This document shows, one piece after another, positions 6,671 to 9,043 of a stretch of 9,043 nt of DNA. The notes under the pieces were generated by a model. That model was not told the DNA's origin. It ran no database searches and worked only from the letters and a program-made list of their open reading frames with translations. Position 1 is the first letter of the stretch; each line of letters begins with the position of its first letter. The stretch covers positions 1-9,043 of the forward strand of contig JBDHUV010000028.1 of assembly GCA_039809365.1 (NCBI GenBank), in the 5' to 3' direction. This stretch comes from JBDHUV01 sp039809365. GTDB lineage: Bacteria; Patescibacteriota; Microgenomatia; Levybacterales; GWA1-39-11. Position numbers and translations under genes: made by a program.

Positions 6671-6699
6671 ATTATACCGCACATACGCATATATCTACA
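6671..6699 (-). promoter_or_regulatory. Promoter of the 87-aa gene
   Basis: A perfect TATAAT lies at 6676-6671 on the minus strand, with a weak -35 (TGTAGA, 6699-6694) 17 bp upstream. The transcript would start near 6664, leaving a leader of about 26 bases that contains the SD. It shares the 86-bp divergent region with the plus-strand promoter at 6696-6724. Confidence 0.6.
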
Positions 6700-6724
6700 C
6701 CTTTATATTTAATCGTGCTATCAT
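6696..6724 (+). promoter_or_regulatory. Promoter of the multi-pass membrane-protein gene
   Basis: TGC followed by TATCAT (6719-6724) forms an extended -10. The -35 at 17 bp (TACACC, 6696-6701) is weak, as is common with an extended -10. Seven bases after the hexamer falls exactly on the gene's second ATG at 6731. A second possible -10, TATATT at 6704-6709, would start transcription near 6716 and allow use of the first ATG at 6725. Confidence 0.5.
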
Positions 6725-7774
6725 ATGAGTATGAACTCATCTCGTCTTGTCAGGAATGTACATCTTGGTGATTTACTCGAAAGTTTTTTAATTTCTTCGA
6801 TATCTAGCATTTTAATTATCAGATTTTTCTTGGCAATTACTGGATACCCTCAACTTGGAAATGGATCATTTCACATCGCACATATGTTGTGGGGTGGATT
6901 CTTACTTATGATTGCACTCGTTCTTGTACTCTCATTTTTAGGAAACAGGATGTTGAAATTTGCATCAATAATAGGGGGTATTGGATTTGGTACATTTATT
7001 GATGAATTAGGAAAGTTTATTACACGAGATAATAATTATTTTTTTGAGCCTACACTTGCACTTGTCTATTTAATTTTCTTAATTCTTATTTTTATCTTTA
7101 AATACATTGAAGATCATCGACCTCTTAACAAAAAAGAATATCTTATGAATGCATTTCAATTATTTGAAGAAGTTATTCATCAGGATTTAGATAAATCTGA
7201 AAAAAGGAAACTTATGCAATATGTCAGACAAGCAAAAAATTATCCATTTTCTGAAGAGTTAGAAAAGCTTGCGAATAAAATTGAAGTTACAGAGATGAAA
7301 GATAAAACATTTTTTAATAAAGTACATTCAATGTTTATTGATGTTGTTGAGTCATTTGTAGAGTCAGTATTATTTAGAAAAATAGTAATTATCTTTTTTA
7401 GTTTACAAGGAATAATATTACTTGCAAATCTTCTTCTCATCTCAATATTTGAAGTGGGAAATATTCCGCTTTTTATTCCAGATTTATCCGACAAAATTAC
7501 TTTTATTTCCTATGGAGAAATATTTAGTATCATCCTATCAAGTGTATTTACTGTTATAGGAATAATATTATTCAGATTTGATAGACTACGCTCTTATGAA
7601 ATGTTCAAATACTCTGTAATGGTGTCAATTTTGTTGACACAGTTCTTTGTGTTTTATAGAGAACAGTTACAAGCATTAACTGGTTTACTGATAAGTCTTA
7701 TTGTTTTATCAGTTCTTAATTTTATTATTGACCAAGAGAAAAAACATTTAGGAAAAATTTCTCGCCGTATCTAA
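6725..7774 (+). CDS. Conserved multi-pass membrane protein, unknown function
   Basis: The 349 residues contain about eight membrane helices. Roughly, these are 18-38, 54-72, 77-95 and 109-126, then, after a charged soluble section, 218-240, 265-283, 295-311 and 318-335. The best-conserved-looking part is HIAHMLWGG at 50-58, then GFGTFIDELGKFIT at 87-100 and DNNYFF at 102-107. I recall this combination from uncharacterised membrane proteins of several phyla, but no function is known to me. The section 130-215 is rich in Lys and Glu and probably helical and cytoplasmic. Two in-frame ATGs are available, at 6725 and 6731. The extended -10 ends directly before the first, which favours the second start (347 residues). 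No SD is visible. It stands alone, with the Nudix promoter 16 bp after its stop. Confidence 0.88.
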   Translation: MSMNSSRLVRNVHLGDLLESFLISSISSILIIRFFLAITGYPQLGNGSFHIAHMLWGGFLLMIALVLVLSFLGNRMLKFASIIGGIGFGTFIDELGKFITRDNNYFFEPTLALVYLIFLILIFIFKYIEDHRPLNKKEYLMNAFQLFEEVIHQDLDKSEKRKLMQYVRQAKNYPFSEELEKLANKIEVTEMKDKTFFNKVHSMFIDVVESFVESVLFRKIVIIFFSLQGIILLANLLLISIFEVGNIPLFIPDLSDKITFISYGEIFSIILSSVFTVIGIILFRFDRLRSYEMFKYSVMVSILLTQFFVFYREQLQALTGLLISLIVLSVLNFIIDQEKKHLGKISRRI

Positions 7775-7789
7775 TTTAACCTCATTTTA

Positions 7790-7818
7790 TTTATATTCAA
7801 GCACTTCTCATGTATAAT
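7790..7818 (+). promoter_or_regulatory. Promoter of the Nudix gene pair, leaderless geometry
   Basis: TTTATA (7790-7795), a 17-bp spacer and a perfect TATAAT (7813-7818) are followed by eight bases and a GTG at 7827. The predicted transcription start is about 7825. An in-frame ATG two codons later (7833) would have a leader of about 8 bases. There is no SD before either start. Confidence 0.68.
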
Positions 7819-7826
7819 GATATCTT

Positions 7827-8375
7827 GTGCATATGGCAGAACGTGTACCATACAATCCCCCAGCAGAAGGTTTAGCAGTTATTTTCAGATATGAAAATGA
7901 CGTAGCTATCGTAAGGCATGCTGAAAATTTCGAAAAAAGAATTAAATTTGGAGATAAAGATCTTCCTCGAGAAACACGAGAAAGAAAAGGAGAATACTTT
8001 GAGCCATTAACTCGAACACTTGCAAGAACACTAAAAGAAGAACTAGGAATTGAGAACTGGAAAGAAAAAGATATTAGAATTACTTCTTATAGCAAACTTG
8101 ATTGCATACGTCCTGATGGTTCAGATATCAAAGCACATATAGTTATAGTACAATCACGACAACCACTGCATGATATCTCAGATCCTAATAATATAGATAG
8201 GACAGAGATAATTGGTGCTCAGATGGTTCCATTACTTGACGTACTGGAAGATCAAACTGACGAATGGAGACATGGGCCTGATGGAAGAGATTTATTACGA
8301 GCAGTACTTCCACCACATATACAACATCCCATTGAAGTAATTAATGAACAAACTCTGCTATTAGCGTCTGATTAA
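7827..8375 (+). CDS. Nudix-fold hydrolase-like protein
   Basis: Nudix enzymes cleave nucleoside diphosphates linked to another group, using metal held by the Nudix box. In this 182-residue protein the box lies at about 53-75. Glu59, seven residues, Arg67, then LKEELGI at 69-75 give the metal-binding pair Glu71-Glu72 and the following Gly74. The box is imperfect: the first Gly is replaced (Arg53), and Thr68 stands where Glu normally follows Arg. The N-terminal strand GLAVIFRYENDVAIVRH and the later AHIVIVQSRQ and EIIGAQMVPLLDVLE segments fit the fold. Substrate is unknown. The start is GTG at 7827, or ATG at 7833 if the first two codons are unused. The stop is one base from the next gene's ATG, so the two are co-transcribed. 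Confidence 0.72.
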   Translation: MHMAERVPYNPPAEGLAVIFRYENDVAIVRHAENFEKRIKFGDKDLPRETRERKGEYFEPLTRTLARTLKEELGIENWKEKDIRITSYSKLDCIRPDGSDIKAHIVIVQSRQPLHDISDPNNIDRTEIIGAQMVPLLDVLEDQTDEWRHGPDGRDLLRAVLPPHIQHPIEVINEQTLLLASD

Positions 8376-8376
8376 T

Positions 8377-8907
8377 ATGAACTATTATAAAAAAGAACAA
8401 TTTATTGCACAGGTAGATAAAAAAGGGAATATACTGGGTGCTGTTGAAAAATGGGAAGCACATAAAAAAGGGATTTTGCATAAAGCATTTTCTGTAACAT
8501 TGGTGTATAAAAATCTGTATATTCTTCAACACAGGAAACATCCTGTTTTTGATGGAGTCTTTGATGTATCTTGTTCTTCCCATCAACTAATGAAAAAAGG
8601 GAAATTAGAACCAGACAACATCGCAATCATAAAGACACTCAAAAGGGAGTGGAAAATAGATGAGTCATATATTTCCAGAATTCAAAATATAGGGGTGACA
8701 TATTACAGAGAAAAAGATATAACGAGTAAGTTTATAGAGCATGAGTTATGCGATCAATTTCTTATAAAAATTAAAAAATTACCTGAAATTAATAGAACAT
8801 ACGCATATGGATATTCACTCGTAACACTTGGGGAGTTAAAAAATAAAAGATCACGTATCTGGAAAAACCTCGCCCCATGGAGTAAGAAAGCTATTGCGCT
8901 TTTATAA
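8377..8907 (+). CDS. Nudix protein resembling type 1 isopentenyl-diphosphate isomerase
   Basis: Type 1 IDI interconverts IPP and DMAPP, the isoprenoid building blocks, and has a Nudix fold. The 176 residues follow that layout. KEQFIAQVDKKGNILG at 6-21 precedes EAHKKGILHKAFSV at 27-40 (His29, His35), LQHRKHPVFDGVFDVSCSSH at 50-69 (Cys66, His69), and EHELCDQF at 121-128, where Glu121 and Glu123 match the Glu-x-Glu metal ligands of IDI. The Nudix helix is degenerate: Glu78, then KTLKREWKI at 86-94 with a single Glu91. Spacing also differs from E. coli IDI, His-His by six residues rather than seven and Cys-His by three rather than two. Either a divergent isomerase or a different Nudix enzyme of this subfamily is possible. 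It follows the first Nudix gene after one base (TAATATG), with no SD, so translation is probably coupled. Confidence 0.68.
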   Translation: MNYYKKEQFIAQVDKKGNILGAVEKWEAHKKGILHKAFSVTLVYKNLYILQHRKHPVFDGVFDVSCSSHQLMKKGKLEPDNIAIIKTLKREWKIDESYISRIQNIGVTYYREKDITSKFIEHELCDQFLIKIKKLPEINRTYAYGYSLVTLGELKNKRSRIWKNLAPWSKKAIALL

Positions 8908-8909
8908 AA

Positions 8910-9043
8910 TTACTTTCTCTTTCCTTTCGAAGATCTTCTTTTATACAGAGATTCCTTCCTTCTTTTTCTATTTACAGGTTGTAAGGTTTGTTCTGTATTT
9001 AATACCTCATCTATTACCCTTTTATCTGGATAATATATCCCTT
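8910..9043 (-). CDS. 3' end of an unidentified minus-strand gene with a basic C-terminal tail
   Basis: From the right edge a minus-strand frame is open for about 43 codons to a TAA at 8912-8910. The other two minus frames hit stops within ten codons of the edge. The visible part begins GIYYPDKRVIDEVLNTEQ and ends in a very basic tail, RKRRKESLYKRRSSKGKRK. Such tails occur on RNA-binding proteins and on cytoplasmic ends of membrane proteins, so no function can be given. It converges on the second Nudix gene with two bases between the stop codons. Confidence 0.5.
   Translation of the reverse strand, partial: GIYYPDKRVIDEVLNTEQTLQPVNRKRRKESLYKRRSSKGKRK

Noticed and set aside
7622..7640. GTGTCAA/TTGACAC inverted repeat with a 5-base loop, which also creates a TTGACA
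   Set aside because: It lies inside the membrane-protein gene, no -10 box follows at a proper distance, and a few 7-bp stems are expected by chance in 9 kb.
1..9043. CRISPR array, insertion sequence, tRNA, rRNA or defence system
   Set aside because: I looked for repeated units, transposase-like frames and tRNA-like cloverleaf ends and saw none. The region is ordinary housekeeping sequence apart from the points listed.

Overview
The window is AT-rich (roughly one third G+C by eye) and gene-dense, with compact proteins, very short intergenic gaps and overlapping genes. The standard bacterial code fits: TAA, TAG and TGA all act as stops, and rpmA ends in TGA. The gene order, the eukaryote/archaeal-like (type 2) isoleucyl-tRNA synthetase, the compact L27/L21 and the lack of long regulatory leaders suggest a small-genome bacterium of the Patescibacteria/CPR kind. 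That placement is inference from gene style; there is no rRNA or other marker here to prove it.

Layout. (1) 1-712: the 5' end of a minus-strand gene resembling YgjP/DUF45 metallopeptidases leaves the left edge, divergent from lepB (signal peptidase I). (2) 713-817 is a 105-bp convergent gap with no convincing intrinsic terminator. (3) 818-2289, minus strand: rplU (L21) - rpmA (L27) - parB, an operon in which parB overlaps rpmA by 8 bp and has a near-perfect Shine-Dalgarno. (4) 2340-6283, minus strand: ileS followed by rodA, sharing one base (TAATG). (5) 6327-6699, minus strand: a self-contained cassette with promoter, strong SD, an 87-codon single-pass membrane protein and a GC-rich terminator, visibly richer in G+C than its neighbours. 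(6) 6696-8907, plus strand: a conserved multi-pass membrane protein of unknown function, then two tandem Nudix-fold genes one base apart, the second resembling type 1 isopentenyl-diphosphate isomerase. (7) 8910-9043: the basic C-terminus of a further minus-strand gene, convergent with the Nudix pair.

The functions are mostly housekeeping: protein export (lepB), translation (rplU, rpmA, ileS), chromosome partition (parB) and elongation of the cell wall (rodA). No CRISPR array, insertion sequence, tRNA, rRNA or defence system was found. The signal most worth attention is a repeated promoter geometry. In lepB, rplU, ileS, the membrane-protein gene and the first Nudix gene, a sigma70-like -10 hexamer ends close enough to the start codon that the predicted transcription start falls on it or 1-2 bases before it (for the membrane protein, on its second ATG). 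This implies leaderless mRNAs for first genes, while internal or cassette genes (parB, the 87-aa gene) carry strong SD sequences. The second is an IleRS that departs from consensus both in the HIGH motif (HYGS) and in the histidine of the editing-site signature.
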